Shown: positions 17,153 through 26,691, counted from the stretch's first letter. The stretch: DNA of 64,000 nt from Pseudoalteromonas amylolytica (GCF_001854605.1 NZ_MKJU01000027.1:317468-381467); one strand, 5' to 3'. Translations and numbers: made by a program. Notes: generated from the letters alone by a model not told the origin.

Positions 17153-19057
17153 CTATTCCAGCAAGTCGGGCTTGCTTAAATCATATTCCCACTTTTTCCA
17201 TTCGCCTTTTGGCCTAAGCACATGCATTGAGTAACGATGCGAGTCTGGCGCATCAAGCGTAAGTATGCCCAGATTTAAATGTCCTGAGAGGAACTTGCCT
17301 TGCCAGCGTTCAGGTTTTAGATACTGGGTATGTTTCTTCTTAAATGGATTAACTGATAAACCCAATACGGTGCTTTTATGCAGTGCACCCAACGCCAGTT
17401 CCATCGCGCCTTTGGGGCGGTTGGAGATAGAGCTACTGGTCAGTTGCCAAAAGTTAACATTATGCGCATTAGCTGGGTGCGCTAACGTTTTCTTGCGACA
17501 AAAGCCGTAATGCACATCACCGGAGAGCACATAACATTGTTTTAAATTGCTAACAGAGGTAATGGCGTCACAAAACTTCTCTAATTGCTGCTCGTCACTA
17601 ATCCAGCATTCGCCATCCACGGCTGTTGCAGCGGTGTGTTTGAGCATATCTACAGAGCCAAGTTGTATCTGTTCTAGCTCAGTAAACCCAAACATAGGCG
17701 CGGGCGAGAGCACCAATAATCGCTCCGTTGACTCATCAAGGCTCGCAAGCAAATCGCGAATATGGGTTAACGCACCATCATCGACAAGCAGCGGATATAG
17801 CGGTTTGTCTGAGCGAAAAGTGCGCTGGGTACGGGTATCGACCAACAATGCCGGCGGCGAGGTTGGCGCAAGCGTTGTAAAGTTCAAGTTGTTAAGGCGC
17901 TCAAAGGTCTGTTGATAGCTTTGCGCATTATAACTTGGTAACGCATTGATAAGATCTGGTAAAACCTCCTCAATCAGCGGCTTTTGTTGCGCTGGGTTAT
18001 TGCCCCACGCCTGACAAATGGTAAACGCCGCCAGTGCATTGGTCACCACCTGTTGGCCTAGGCTGCTGGGGTGGCTCAGTTGCTGTGTAATTTGTTGGGT
18101 TAGGTTCCAGTCGTCGGTCACTTCATGGTCATCAAACATCATATAACTTGGCACATGGGCCAATAAGCGCCTAACGCGCCAGCTTTGTTTTACAAATGTG
18201 TTGGCATTGTTGTAACTTTTCCAAAGCTCACTGAGCTGTTTGGCTTCTTTGTATGGCAAAGCATCATGCTTTTTGGGTCGTTGCTTGTCTGGGGGAGGAA
18301 GATCATGACATAAGCCACCCCATGCCAACATGTACATCAGCATATATTCCGCAAAGCCAATTAAATGTTGGTGCCCTGCTGTGGTGTAAAAGCCTTCTTT
18401 TTTATTCAGTAATAAGTGTCGATTTTGCCAGCCAAGCTCGCTTAAGTGACTTTGCCAATGTGCAGTATTGTTATCAACAGGGTTTGCCAGCGCTTCATCG
18501 TTAAATAACAACTGCGATTGCTCAAACAGGTATTTAGCAATTTGCGGGTCAACATCATCGGCATAAATTTGGTCGCCTGTGAAAAATGCCACATCAGGCA
18601 GCGTGTCTAGCTTGTTGCTGTGTTCAACGCTTCTATCATAGGCAGCCAACGCATCTTGCTTGGCACCGTGAGGTTTGCGGCAAGAGGCATTTAATATTTT
18701 TTGATTGTTTGCCACATACCGAAAACATGGTAGAGCATGACCAGCATAAACGGGCAGTGGGCCATTAAAGAACTGGTTTTGAAAGAGGCTGGTATTGTTA
18801 TAGCGTAAATCGTAGTGAATCAAATCGCGTTCTGGCCAGCCGCTTTGAGGCGCGTTAAGCGTGATCATAACAGCATTTAAATTGTTGCCAATTTGAATGC
18901 TGTCAATGTGTACATCGTCATTCAGGGGCGCCATCATCAGCGAGGTTGTGGCGCTAAGCGCCTGTTTATCAAATAGCCCATGTAACACTAAAAATATACA
19001 AGCTGTTTGAGAGTCAACTCGTCTGAGCATGGGGCCGCAAAGTACTTTCATATCCAT
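17153..19057 (-). CDS. PhoD-like metallophosphatase
   Basis: A 634-aa protein of the PhoD/alkaline phosphatase D superfamily. The metallophosphoesterase core is visible as FFTGDQIYADDVDP (metal-bridging Asp), MMFDDHEVTDDWN (DDHE variant of the GNH motif) and LSGDVHYGF (metal His). The first 150 residues form an N-terminal beta-sandwich-like domain. No signal peptide is evident, so it is likely cytoplasmic, unlike secreted PhoD. Members hydrolyse phosphodiesters or phosphomonoesters. It is a single gene with its own flanking regions of about 200-300 nt. Confidence 0.82.
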   Translation of the reverse strand: MDMKVLCGPMLRRVDSQTACIFLVLHGLFDKQALSATTSLMMAPLNDDVHIDSIQIGNNLNAVMITLNAPQSGWPERDLIHYDLRYNNTSLFQNQFFNGPLPVYAGHALPCFRYVANNQKILNASCRKPHGAKQDALAAYDRSVEHSNKLDTLPDVAFFTGDQIYADDVDPQIAKYLFEQSQLLFNDEALANPVDNNTAHWQSHLSELGWQNRHLLLNKKEGFYTTAGHQHLIGFAEYMLMYMLAWGGLCHDLPPPDKQRPKKHDALPYKEAKQLSELWKSYNNANTFVKQSWRVRRLLAHVPSYMMFDDHEVTDDWNLTQQITQQLSHPSSLGQQVVTNALAAFTICQAWGNNPAQQKPLIEEVLPDLINALPSYNAQSYQQTFERLNNLNFTTLAPTSPPALLVDTRTQRTFRSDKPLYPLLVDDGALTHIRDLLASLDESTERLLVLSPAPMFGFTELEQIQLGSVDMLKHTAATAVDGECWISDEQQLEKFCDAITSVSNLKQCYVLSGDVHYGFCRKKTLAHPANAHNVNFWQLTSSSISNRPKGAMELALGALHKSTVLGLSVNPFKKKHTQYLKPERWQGKFLSGHLNLGILTLDAPDSHRYSMHVLRPKGEWKKWEYDLSKPDLLE

Positions 19058-19259
19058 AATTCCTTCTTTTTATGAATTTCCATGAAGAGAAGGAAATATA
19101 GCGCTAAGACTGGTGTAAGTACAATGCCAGCATGGGCAGCTTGTAAAAGCGCCGCAGATAGTGTGTTTAGGGTAAAGCGTGGTGAATCTAGAAGCGGCGA
19201 TAACATCAAAAGGGCACTGACAGCGTATTCTGCGCCTTTTTGATGTTTACATCGGTCAT

Positions 19260-19742
19260 TTACAGCAGGTAATCGCTGCCATCCTTCGCCGTGTATTGTT
19301 TACAAAGCGTAGCGGTTTGCACGCCGGTTAAAAAGCTCATCCATAAACGATTAAGTTGAGTGTGTTGAGCTTGCTGATCCACACTGCTTAGTTGCGTTTC
19401 TACCTGAATATCATCGATGTTGGCATGGTCAATTTTACCGGTTTCACCGCAGCGATTGAACGCTATCTCAATGTGTAAGTTATCGGCTTTTTTAAGCAAA
19501 ATAGCACTGGGGTCGTCTCTGTGGCCACATAGGGCAACAAATTGCTTGGGGTATTTCAGGCCACAGTGACTACCATCTGCAAAGAATGCCATCAGATGGT
19601 TATAGTAAACAACATAGTGGGTGGCTTGCTGATGAGAGCCATGATCTAATGGACAATGCTGATCAAGATACTGCTTTGCAATGCTGAGTTTTTGGCAACT
19701 TTGCGGTTGTGTTTCAAAATTTGAACGGGTGAGTGCTGTCAT
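19260..19742 (-). CDS. Free-standing domain related to malate synthase G
   Basis: A complete 160-aa gene whose sequence follows one internal domain of malate synthase G, compared from memory. The stretches AKQYLDQHCPLDHGSHQQAT, the segment around DGSHCGLKYPKQFVALCGHR, DPSAILLKKADNLHIEIAFN, GKIDHANIDDIQVETQL and the closing YTAKDGSDYLL occur in the same order in GlcB-type proteins. GlcB is about 720 aa, and its catalytic barrel residues (the EDSVAAVDAEDK segment) are replaced here by a different sequence, SSVDQQAQHTQ. A GAGGT ribosome site lies 8 nt before the ATG, so it is expressed and not just debris. It is divergent from a regulator of the acetate/glyoxylate type. It may serve as a ligand-binding or partner protein. 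Enzyme activity is unlikely. Confidence 0.65.
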   Translation of the reverse strand: MTALTRSNFETQPQSCQKLSIAKQYLDQHCPLDHGSHQQATHYVVYYNHLMAFFADGSHCGLKYPKQFVALCGHRDDPSAILLKKADNLHIEIAFNRCGETGKIDHANIDDIQVETQLSSVDQQAQHTQLNRLWMSFLTGVQTATLCKQYTAKDGSDYLL

Positions 19743-19914
19743 AGTGTGTTACCTCATTCCTGGTCGCTTTAATTGTTTACGTAATTTGTGAGAGTGTTCA
19801 AAATGAGTGTATGCGACTTTTTTAGATAATTTCACAAAAAGAATTTTACAGTGTAAATTTTACAAATTGTGTTATTTTTAAACATAGGCAGAAACGTTTG
19901 TTGGAATAAAAATA

Positions 19915-21411
19915 ATGAAAAAAGAACAAAGTTTGATGCGAAAATCCCACTTTCTGGGCACAAAAATTCGTAACTTGCGAAAACGCAACCACCTCACTTT
20001 AGAAGACTTATCAGCCCGATGTATTCGAGTAGATGCGCAATCGGCCCCGTCAGTGTCCTATCTGTCGATGATTGAGCGAGGTAAACGCACGCCCAGCCAA
20101 AGTATGCTTGAAAACCTCTCAGAGGTGTTTCAAAAACCCATCTCTTGGTTTTTAGACAACGAATCTGAAGCGACCAATATCACCCCAGAAAAGGGCAATC
20201 ATGGGGGAATAGCTGGCATGGCTCTAGAGCCAAATTTCTTGTTCTCGAATGATATTTTACAAATTGCTATACCAGAGATGTTATCCCAAACAGGGATCAG
20301 TGGCCGTCAATTTGCACATTTGTTGATACGCGCACACCAAGAGCATCATCAAAACCACTTTCCCGACTTAGAGCGCGCCGCTGAAGAGGTCGGTAACAAA
20401 AACCTCTATCTTACGAGTGATGATTTGATGGCAATCGCCCGTTCACATGCCCTTGAATTGCACTGGTTTGATGAACCCAACAGCACGCAGTTAGGACAAG
20501 AAGGCGAGGTGACTCAACATCTCACCACCTCTTATTTTAGTGCGCCAAACAAGGTGTATTTAAATAGCGTACTGAAAAGTCGCGAAAGTCGTTTGAAGTA
20601 TGACTTGGCAGTGCATATCGGTCATACGGTATTACATAATCAAGAAGGGCTGCAATGTCGGCTAACGGTGGGGGGGGCTCAGGAAAATTCACACAGCAGC
20701 AATGATACCCCCAACGCACAGGATATTTTAAATGCTTGGCGTGACTTTGAAGCCAGCTTCTTTGCGGGCGCTTTATTATGCCCAAAAGCACCCTTTCGCC
20801 AATTGCTAGACAGTCACGGTTATGAGGTGAGTATTCATAAGCAACTGAATATCTCCGCGTCAGTTGCGATGCGGCGTATGACAGTGGTTTCACCTTACCC
20901 ACACTGGCATTATTTTGATGCCTACCAGCCTGGCAAGTTGAAAGCTGTGTATCGTGGTAATGGAATTCCGCTGCCATGGGGAAATATGCGAACGGTGCAA
21001 GACCCTTGTCAGCACTGGGCGGTATTTAGAAAGTTTGCCGAGTTGTCTTTGCAAAGCAGTACGCAATTGTCAATTTTACTGGTGGATGGCAAGCCAAGGC
21101 TGTATTGTTGTGAATCGGTACAAGTCAAAGACTTAGCTGGCAACTCTCACGTGTTGTGCGCAGGTGTTGATCTTAACCCCGCAATTATCGCGCAGGGAAT
21201 GGATGCCGAGGCGGTTGTATCAGAGCTACAAGCTTTGTGTATTAAACACGGTGGCGCCAGTGTGATCCCACATGCGCTAAAACAACAACTTTTGAGCGTG
21301 GCGCGCATTTTAAATATAGGCTGGATAGAACGCGGTTTAAGCAGCGAAGTTAGAGTGATTTGTACACGTGGCAATGCTTGTCCACGTCAGCCGGGTTGCT
21401 ATGAGGTGTAG
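19915..21411 (+). CDS. XRE-family regulator, RamB/ScfR-like with DUF3612-like C-terminal region
   Basis: A 498-aa regulator. Residues about 12-75 form a Cro/CI helix-turn-helix (LGTKIRNLRKRNHLTLEDLS, and YLSMIERGKRTPSQSMLENL). The large rest resembles the regulator group that controls acetate, propionate or glyoxylate metabolism. It includes an IrrE-like/metallopeptidase-like middle part (HIGHTVLHNQEG) and a C-terminal Cys-containing end (CTRGNACPRQPGC). Such proteins sense short-chain acyl-CoA or similar metabolites. It is divergent from the malate-synthase-related gene, which supports a glyoxylate-type role. A GGA-rich site lies 9 nt before the ATG. A following AraC-type gene begins only 6 nt after the stop. 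Confidence 0.75.
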   Translation: MKKEQSLMRKSHFLGTKIRNLRKRNHLTLEDLSARCIRVDAQSAPSVSYLSMIERGKRTPSQSMLENLSEVFQKPISWFLDNESEATNITPEKGNHGGIAGMALEPNFLFSNDILQIAIPEMLSQTGISGRQFAHLLIRAHQEHHQNHFPDLERAAEEVGNKNLYLTSDDLMAIARSHALELHWFDEPNSTQLGQEGEVTQHLTTSYFSAPNKVYLNSVLKSRESRLKYDLAVHIGHTVLHNQEGLQCRLTVGGAQENSHSSNDTPNAQDILNAWRDFEASFFAGALLCPKAPFRQLLDSHGYEVSIHKQLNISASVAMRRMTVVSPYPHWHYFDAYQPGKLKAVYRGNGIPLPWGNMRTVQDPCQHWAVFRKFAELSLQSSTQLSILLVDGKPRLYCCESVQVKDLAGNSHVLCAGVDLNPAIIAQGMDAEAVVSELQALCIKHGGASVIPHALKQQLLSVARILNIGWIERGLSSEVRVICTRGNACPRQPGCYEV

Positions 21412-21417
21412 CGCACA

Positions 21418-22278
21418 GTGAAATTAGAATGTTTGCCCATGCCATGTTTAATCGACGATGTGGAATGCTTTTGGTTAGAGCGGGTGGTGGGAAATCAACA
21501 GGTGATCCCACAAGGGGTCTTTGATATTTTTATCAACACACACATGCGGTATTACGGCACCGATAAACAAAGATTCCAGCCATCAATGTGGCTGGTGGGG
21601 CAGCATACTTGCCAGTATCAACTAACCGCGCAAGCTCTCTGTTGGGTGTTCAGTATCCGCTTGCAGCCATTCGCACTTTTACCCTTTCCTCAGTTTAATG
21701 CGCTAGAAATAAAAAATACTCTGCAAAATATCGCTGACAATTTTGGCGGCCATACACTCGCCAATCAAGTCATAAATATATTGAGTGAAAACAAGGTTCA
21801 AACAGCAAAGACGCTACTTGCGGTATGTAGCGAACTGGCGCAAATTTGGCTAGTAAATAATGTACTGAGCAAAGTGAACTTTACTGTGCCGACGTTATTT
21901 AGAGCTGAGACTAATTACATTCTTGGGCACAAGGGAGATATTCAAGTTAACGCCCTATGTGACAGTTTTTGTCTAAGTAAGGTCACTATTCGTAAGCACT
22001 TTTTAGTACACTGTGGCTTGCTCTCAAAAGAGTTGAGCCAAATTTGGCGGCTTAATCACTTTTTGATGTTGGCACACTCAGGTAAACTGCCGTCCATGAC
22101 GGATGCTGCGATAGCGGCAGGATTTTACGACCAAGCACACTTAATTAGAGAATTCAAAGGGATACTTAATTGCACGCCCACAGTATATTTTAAAGAGAAC
22201 GGTTTTGATTCAGCTACCATTACACAGATAAACAAACGTTTTGCGGGTGTATACAACCCAATTGAGCAAAAAGATTAA
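21418..22278 (+). CDS. AraC-family transcriptional regulator
   Basis: A 286-aa regulator with the AraC DNA-binding domain in its last 100 residues. The first helix-turn-helix is VNALCDSFCLSKVTIRKHF; the second is DAAIAAGFYDQAHLIREFKG, followed by the typical tail CTPTVYFKE. The N-terminal half has no clear cupin ligand site and resembles the DUF6597-type sensor. The start is GTG at 21418, behind GAGGTG that overlaps the preceding stop codon, so translation is coupled to the upstream regulator. The target genes are unknown, but the XRE-type partner suggests a metabolite-responsive pair. Confidence 0.82.
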   Translation: MKLECLPMPCLIDDVECFWLERVVGNQQVIPQGVFDIFINTHMRYYGTDKQRFQPSMWLVGQHTCQYQLTAQALCWVFSIRLQPFALLPFPQFNALEIKNTLQNIADNFGGHTLANQVINILSENKVQTAKTLLAVCSELAQIWLVNNVLSKVNFTVPTLFRAETNYILGHKGDIQVNALCDSFCLSKVTIRKHFLVHCGLLSKELSQIWRLNHFLMLAHSGKLPSMTDAAIAAGFYDQAHLIREFKGILNCTPTVYFKENGFDSATITQINKRFAGVYNPIEQKD

Positions 22279-22369
22279 CATGGACTGTGGGTTTGCATGG
22301 TGTTACTTATCGCCGCAATAATGGTCGAAAAATAAATATAATTAAATAAAACAATTGGTTATAATTTAA

Positions 22370-23527
22370 ATGAACATTGATGTTGTACAAACGATCATCT
22401 ATTCAAGCATGGTAGGGGTGACGGTACTTGCCCTTGTTGATGTGCTCAGCAAAGAAAAACAAAAGCCAAGTGTATTTTTAAGCGGGCTACTGCTGTTGTT
22501 GCTACTCAATGTGTTGGGGGAGCTGTTCTTCTATTCAGGTGCATATCAATATGCCCCTGCACTGGTTGGTGCGCAGTTGCCAGTTAGAATGCTGTTGGGG
22601 CCTGCTTTATATTTGTATGCCTATGCCTGTATGTCTCCAAATAGTGCGCCCTCGCGACGAACTTACTTGATAGCTTTAACTGGGCCCGTGCTGGCGATTT
22701 TGCCAATGTTACCCTTTGTGTTTGGACTCAGTTCAGCTGAAAAGCTCGCGTTGGCAGATCCCCTTACTCGAAACCCCGAACACTATAAATTTGCGCTGTT
22801 TATGTGCGTAGGCACTATGTTGGTCTTTGTTGTTTTCACGGGGGGGTATTTGGCCGCAACTTTGCAGCTACACCGTCGCCACTGTTTACAACTAATGGAT
22901 AAATTCTCATCCATCGAACGTCAATCAATGGCTTGGTTCAAAGTGGTACTCATTCTTTGGGGGCTTGCGTGGTTTATGTATTCAGTAGAATACGTTATGG
23001 TATTTTTCGGGTGGCGCTGGTTTGGTACGGGTATCGTGTTGCCATTATTTGAAGCCGTGGTGTTAATCGCTTTTGCCCATTTGGCGTTAAAGCAGGCGGT
23101 GCTAGATGATTCTGAAAAAGGTAAGCCAAACGAAAGCGAAACCAGAGCTACCACTCTGAGTGAGCAGAAAATGGCACAGATTTCAGCTAAACTTAAAAAA
23201 GTTATGTTTGAAGATCAAATGTTTATGGATGAGGAGTTGTCTCTTAACAAGCTTTCCAATGCAATTGGTATCAGTGAGAACCATATTTCGGAAACCCTAT
23301 CGCAGCACCTACAAATGAACTTTTTTCACTTCGTAAACAGTTACCGAATTGAATTGGCTAAAACGCTGCTGCTAACTACAGATAAGTTAGTGTCTACTAT
23401 CGTTTATGAGGTTGGTTTTAATTCAAAATCTACCTTTAACACCGCTTTTAAAAAACAGACAAACCTGACGCCTTCAGCATTTAAAAAACAAGAAAAACTC
23501 GTAGAACACGAAAAAATAACGAATTAA
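22370..23527 (+). CDS. Membrane-embedded AraC-type regulator
   Basis: A 385-aa protein with about seven transmembrane segments in the first 240 residues (starting near IIYSSMVGVTVLALVD, then FLSGLLLLLLLNVLGELFF and others). A cytoplasmic linker and a C-terminal AraC-type domain follow. The DNA-binding region carries LSLNKLSNAIGISENHISETL and STIVYEVGFNSKSTFNTAFKKQ, the two HTH segments. Proteins with this layout sense an outside or membrane signal and act on DNA directly from the membrane. The next gene codes for a DUF4386 membrane protein 88 nt away and is a plausible target. Confidence 0.82.
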   Translation: MNIDVVQTIIYSSMVGVTVLALVDVLSKEKQKPSVFLSGLLLLLLLNVLGELFFYSGAYQYAPALVGAQLPVRMLLGPALYLYAYACMSPNSAPSRRTYLIALTGPVLAILPMLPFVFGLSSAEKLALADPLTRNPEHYKFALFMCVGTMLVFVVFTGGYLAATLQLHRRHCLQLMDKFSSIERQSMAWFKVVLILWGLAWFMYSVEYVMVFFGWRWFGTGIVLPLFEAVVLIAFAHLALKQAVLDDSEKGKPNESETRATTLSEQKMAQISAKLKKVMFEDQMFMDEELSLNKLSNAIGISENHISETLSQHLQMNFFHFVNSYRIELAKTLLLTTDKLVSTIVYEVGFNSKSTFNTAFKKQTNLTPSAFKKQEKLVEHEKITN

Positions 23528-23615
23528 TTCGTTCGAATAGGCCCATTACGACGACTCGATAGCACAAACTTCGCATACTGCACGCATCAAATTACTGAAA
23601 TTCAAGAGGTATAAT

Positions 23616-24308
23616 ATGAACGCGCAGAATGCACAGGGTAGTAACCTAAACTATGTAAAAATAACGGGGATTTTTTACTCGCTGGTTATTTTATTCGGCT
23701 TTTTACCAAGAGTCATGTTTGATAAACGTGTAATTTTTCGTGCTGAGGATCCAATACAAGCAATGAGCCAGTTCGAGCAAGCTTTTAGATTTGCTATTGC
23801 TGCTGACTTTATAATGTATACATTGGTGCTGATGTTGTCTTGGGGGCTTTATAAAGTTCTCAAGCCGGTCAATAAAGGTATGGCATTAATGGGATTCGCC
23901 TTTAGATCCGCTGAAGCCATTCTAGGCTTTGTTACCCTGATTTTTTATATTATGCCTTTGGTCATTCTGAGCAATGCTGATTACTTAGGTGCTTTTAATA
24001 TCGAGCAATTACGAGCTCTCGCCATTTTGTTTATTAAATCCAGCGGTGTTGCTTATTACATACTTCTTCCAGTGATGGGGGTGGGCGCTGTCATCTACTG
24101 CTACTTATTTTACAAGTCTAATTATGTGCCAAAAGCGTTAGCCATTTGGGGTATGGTTACCTACATCACCATGATTGTTTACGGTGTGGTTAATGTGGCG
24201 ATGGTCGATGCACCTAAAGAGTTGCAATATGCGATGTATCCTGGCGCATTGTTTGAGTTGCTATTTGGTCTTTGGTTATTATTCAAAGGAATAAAAACAA
24301 AGAGTTAG
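23616..24308 (+). CDS. DUF4386-like membrane protein
   Basis: A 230-aa protein with about six transmembrane helices. The N-terminal segment (KITGIFYSLVILFGFLPRVM), the charged RAEDPIQAMSQFEQAFRFAI stretch, and the membrane pairs that follow agree with the DUF4386 family. Its activity is unknown. It follows the membrane AraC-type regulator on the same strand and may be its target. A strong GAGGT site lies before the ATG. It is the last intact gene before the boundary to the peptide cluster. Confidence 0.7.
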   Translation: MNAQNAQGSNLNYVKITGIFYSLVILFGFLPRVMFDKRVIFRAEDPIQAMSQFEQAFRFAIAADFIMYTLVLMLSWGLYKVLKPVNKGMALMGFAFRSAEAILGFVTLIFYIMPLVILSNADYLGAFNIEQLRALAILFIKSSGVAYYILLPVMGVGAVIYCYLFYKSNYVPKALAIWGMVTYITMIVYGVVNVAMVDAPKELQYAMYPGALFELLFGLWLLFKGIKTKS

Positions 24309-24488
24309 GTTGGTTTTTGATGTTGATTCTGTCCGTGTGCGCTTTACTTGGCTGGCTAAGCTATAACATTAGATAGACGCCGAAAGTAGCACACGAACAA
24401 TAAACCTGTACGCCTTTATTTTGATACAATTTCCAAGCAATTTTTTTCGATACGTTAAGCGTTGATTGTAACTTCAGGATAAGTGAAC

Positions 24489-24734
24489 ATGAAACGAGGC
24501 TTAACTCATATTTTTGGTGGCCCAGTGCTCAGTGGCTTACTAAGTAGCGTGTCATTTACTAGTGACCTTTCACAGCAAGCCAAACAACAAACCATCAGCA
24601 AACTTTCTGCTTTTTCAGTCGAAGAATACGTCTTTGAAGATGTAGCTAAAAAGGTTTCAGCACAGTTACAAAGTGAGTTTGATGCGGGTAAGTTCTCTCA
24701 ATGTCAAGACTCAGAAAGCTTTGCTAAGGGGTAA
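24489..24734 (+). pseudogene. Truncated S41 peptidase gene, N-terminal remnant
   Basis: An 81-codon frame with a proper AGGA site and signal-like start (MKRGLTHIFGGPVLSGLLSS). It then runs into the helical N-terminal domain seen in S41-family (interphotoreceptor retinoid-binding/CtpA-like) peptidases: ISKLSAFSVEEYVFEDVAKK and ESFAKG. The frame stops at 24734, where the intact family would continue for several hundred residues. No peptidase core follows in any frame. I read it as a gene cut off at the cluster junction. It may still make a short product, but not an enzyme. Confidence 0.6.
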
Positions 24735-24760
24735 GTGCGTAGAAGCTAAGTTTGATCTAT

Positions 24761-24949
24761 CTGCCAGAGGAAAGTCCAGCATATGTTTCAGAAGTGCAGA
24801 GTGATATAGGGTAGTAGGTCGAAAAATATGGAAAAATGGTTCAGGGTGCAAGCCATCCTAGGGGCTACAAATTCGACTGTCTTTTGATGAGCATGTGTGA
24901 TCAAGAGAATAGGGTTTTTAACCTTTTAAAAGCGCTCATAGCCTGCTAA
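24761..24949 (+). pseudogene. Broken coding remnant of unknown family
   Basis: One frame reads with coding-like composition from LPEESPAYVSEVQSDIG through two in-frame stops and then VEKYGKMVQGASHPRGYK, DCLLMSMCDQENRVFNLL, ending at a stop at 24947. There is no start and no continuation. It looks like a decayed gene left at the junction. I do not recognise the family. Confidence 0.4.
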
Positions 24950-25288
24950 AAAAGCGTCATCGGATTTCTAATTTGAGTTTCCACGTATAGTTGATTAAAT
25001 GATTGAACCAAAATAGGAACTGAGATATCGTTTGTTAATGAATAATAATAAATTTTAAAACGATTTACTCTATAGGCTCGTTGATAGAACATTAAAAAGT
25101 CCTTAATTAGCAGAGGATTTTATGTTGTTTCGATATGAATTGGGTTGAGGGAAATCGAACGCAAATAGAGTGTCTTGGCTAGAAAGGTTGATGATGAAAG
25201 TTTTGATGACGTGAAAGACTGAGGTTTTCAAAATCGACTAAGAAGAACATAGAGCGGTGCACTTATTATTTGAACTCAGGAGGAGTTA
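24950..25288. other. Intergenic junction region upstream of the M20 gene
   Basis: About 340 bp with no intact frame. It is AT-rich around 25040-25110 and shows a few short coding-like stretches, consistent with worn-down sequence. The promoter of the M20 peptidase gene should lie in the last 150 bp. A strong AGGAGG ribosome site (about 25279-25284) ends the region. No terminal repeats or duplicated target site are visible by eye. Confidence 0.4.
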
Positions 25289-26524
25289 ATGAGTAGTCAT
25301 ATTTTAGATATTTTTCCCTTAGTGGTTACAAACACGATGTGCAAATCACCTATAGAGTATGCACAAACGTTAGTTAGGCTGGAGTCCGTAACACCTTATG
25401 ACGCAGGCTGTCAGGACTGGTTAGAGCAAAAAATGAACGCATTAGGCGCGGATATCACCCGATTCAAGGTGGGTAATGTCAGTAACCTAATTGCTGTGAT
25501 TGATAAAGGCGATGGGCCTAATATCGCTTTTTGTGGGCATACTGATGTAGTACCAGCGGGGGACTCGAATAAATGGGACTTTCCACCGTTTTCAGGCCAT
25601 ATAGAGCAAGGCGTACTCTATGGCAGAGGGATTGCGGATATGAAAGGTGGTATAGCTGCATTTATTGGTGCTGCAGAAAGGCTGGTTAAGGAACAAACGT
25701 TTACTGGAAAATTATGGCTTTTCATAACGAGTGATGAGGAGGGAGAAGCGGAACATGGTTCTCGAGCTATTGTTGATCGTCTAAAAGAGCAGGGTGTGTA
25801 TTTAGATTGTTGTATTATCGGTGAGCCGACAGCAAATCAGGAAGTCGGTGATGTAGTCAAAATTGGTCGACGAGGTTCAATTAGTTTTGATGTTGAAGTG
25901 CAAGGTAAAGCGGCCCACGCAGCTTACCCACAATATGGGATTAACGCCGTTCATCTGATGAGTCAGGTGATTGAAAATCTTAAAAAACATCAATGGGACG
26001 AAGGGTGTGAAAATCAACCTGGGACTAACCTAGAGGTGACTTATATCAACTCTGGAGATTGGACTGATAATGTGATCCCATCGAAAGTGGTAATCAGTTT
26101 AAATGTTCGCTATTCACATCAGCATACTGAAACGGAAGTGAAAAATACGATAGAACGATTGGTGAGTGCAGTAACATCTGAGTATAATATTAAATCTTAT
26201 CGAAGCTGTGTCCCTTACTTTTGTGAAGATGGCGCTAAAATATCGTTGACTCATCATGTTCGGGAAGCCATTCGGGAAATGTTTTCTATTGACTGTATTT
26301 TCTCAACATCTGGTGGCACGTCTGATGGGCGTTTTTTTAAAGAAGTGTGTTCGCAGGTGATTGAAATTGGACTATCAAACAAAACAATTCATCAAATCAA
26401 TGAGCGGGTCGAAGTTACGCAAATTGATAAGTTGAGCCATCTTTATTTTTCAGTATTTAGCAAGCTTTTTTCACAGGCTGAACTCGAAAACAAAGCCGAC
26501 AAGCCTTATCTAGTCACCGACTAA
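25289..26524 (+). CDS. M20 metallopeptidase, DapE/ArgE-like
   Basis: A 411-aa di-zinc amidohydrolase of family M20. Ligand motifs are intact: FCGHTDVVPAGD, YGRGIADMKGG (bridging Asp), ITSDEEGEAEHGS (catalytic and ligand Glu), IGEPT, and STSGGTSDGRFF near the end. The dimerisation domain sits in the middle (HAAYPQYGINAVH). Closest resemblance is succinyl-diaminopimelate desuccinylase, which removes an N-acyl group. A very strong AGGAGG site precedes the ATG. The gene is convergent with the 14-gene leftward operon and is the outermost intact cluster-side gene. Within an NRPS cluster it could remove an N-acyl leader, disarm the product for self-protection, or simply be a DapE paralogue; the sequence does not decide. 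Confidence 0.82.
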   Translation: MSSHILDIFPLVVTNTMCKSPIEYAQTLVRLESVTPYDAGCQDWLEQKMNALGADITRFKVGNVSNLIAVIDKGDGPNIAFCGHTDVVPAGDSNKWDFPPFSGHIEQGVLYGRGIADMKGGIAAFIGAAERLVKEQTFTGKLWLFITSDEEGEAEHGSRAIVDRLKEQGVYLDCCIIGEPTANQEVGDVVKIGRRGSISFDVEVQGKAAHAAYPQYGINAVHLMSQVIENLKKHQWDEGCENQPGTNLEVTYINSGDWTDNVIPSKVVISLNVRYSHQHTETEVKNTIERLVSAVTSEYNIKSYRSCVPYFCEDGAKISLTHHVREAIREMFSIDCIFSTSGGTSDGRFFKEVCSQVIEIGLSNKTIHQINERVEVTQIDKLSHLYFSVFSKLFSQAELENKADKPYLVTD

Positions 26525-26657
26525 AGCCTCTAACGTGTTTATCTTGTCGATGGGTTAAACATTAGCGTTCCCCCCATTTTTCATACTTATTAAATCCTTA
26601 CAAAATGGGACACGAATAGAGCTCACTAAAATTTCCTTCAGGCACTTTATAGCTGGG

Positions 26658-26681
26658 CAGCCATTCAAATTTGAATGGCTG
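26658..26681. terminator. Perfect 24-nt palindrome between convergent genes
   Basis: A fully self-complementary stretch: CAGCCATTCAAA is followed directly by its complement TTTGAATGGCTG. It is located between the end of the M20 gene and the end of the leftward operon. Location and symmetry fit a bidirectional terminator, although no long T-runs flank it. Confidence 0.55.
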
Positions 26682-26691
26682 TCTGCATAGC

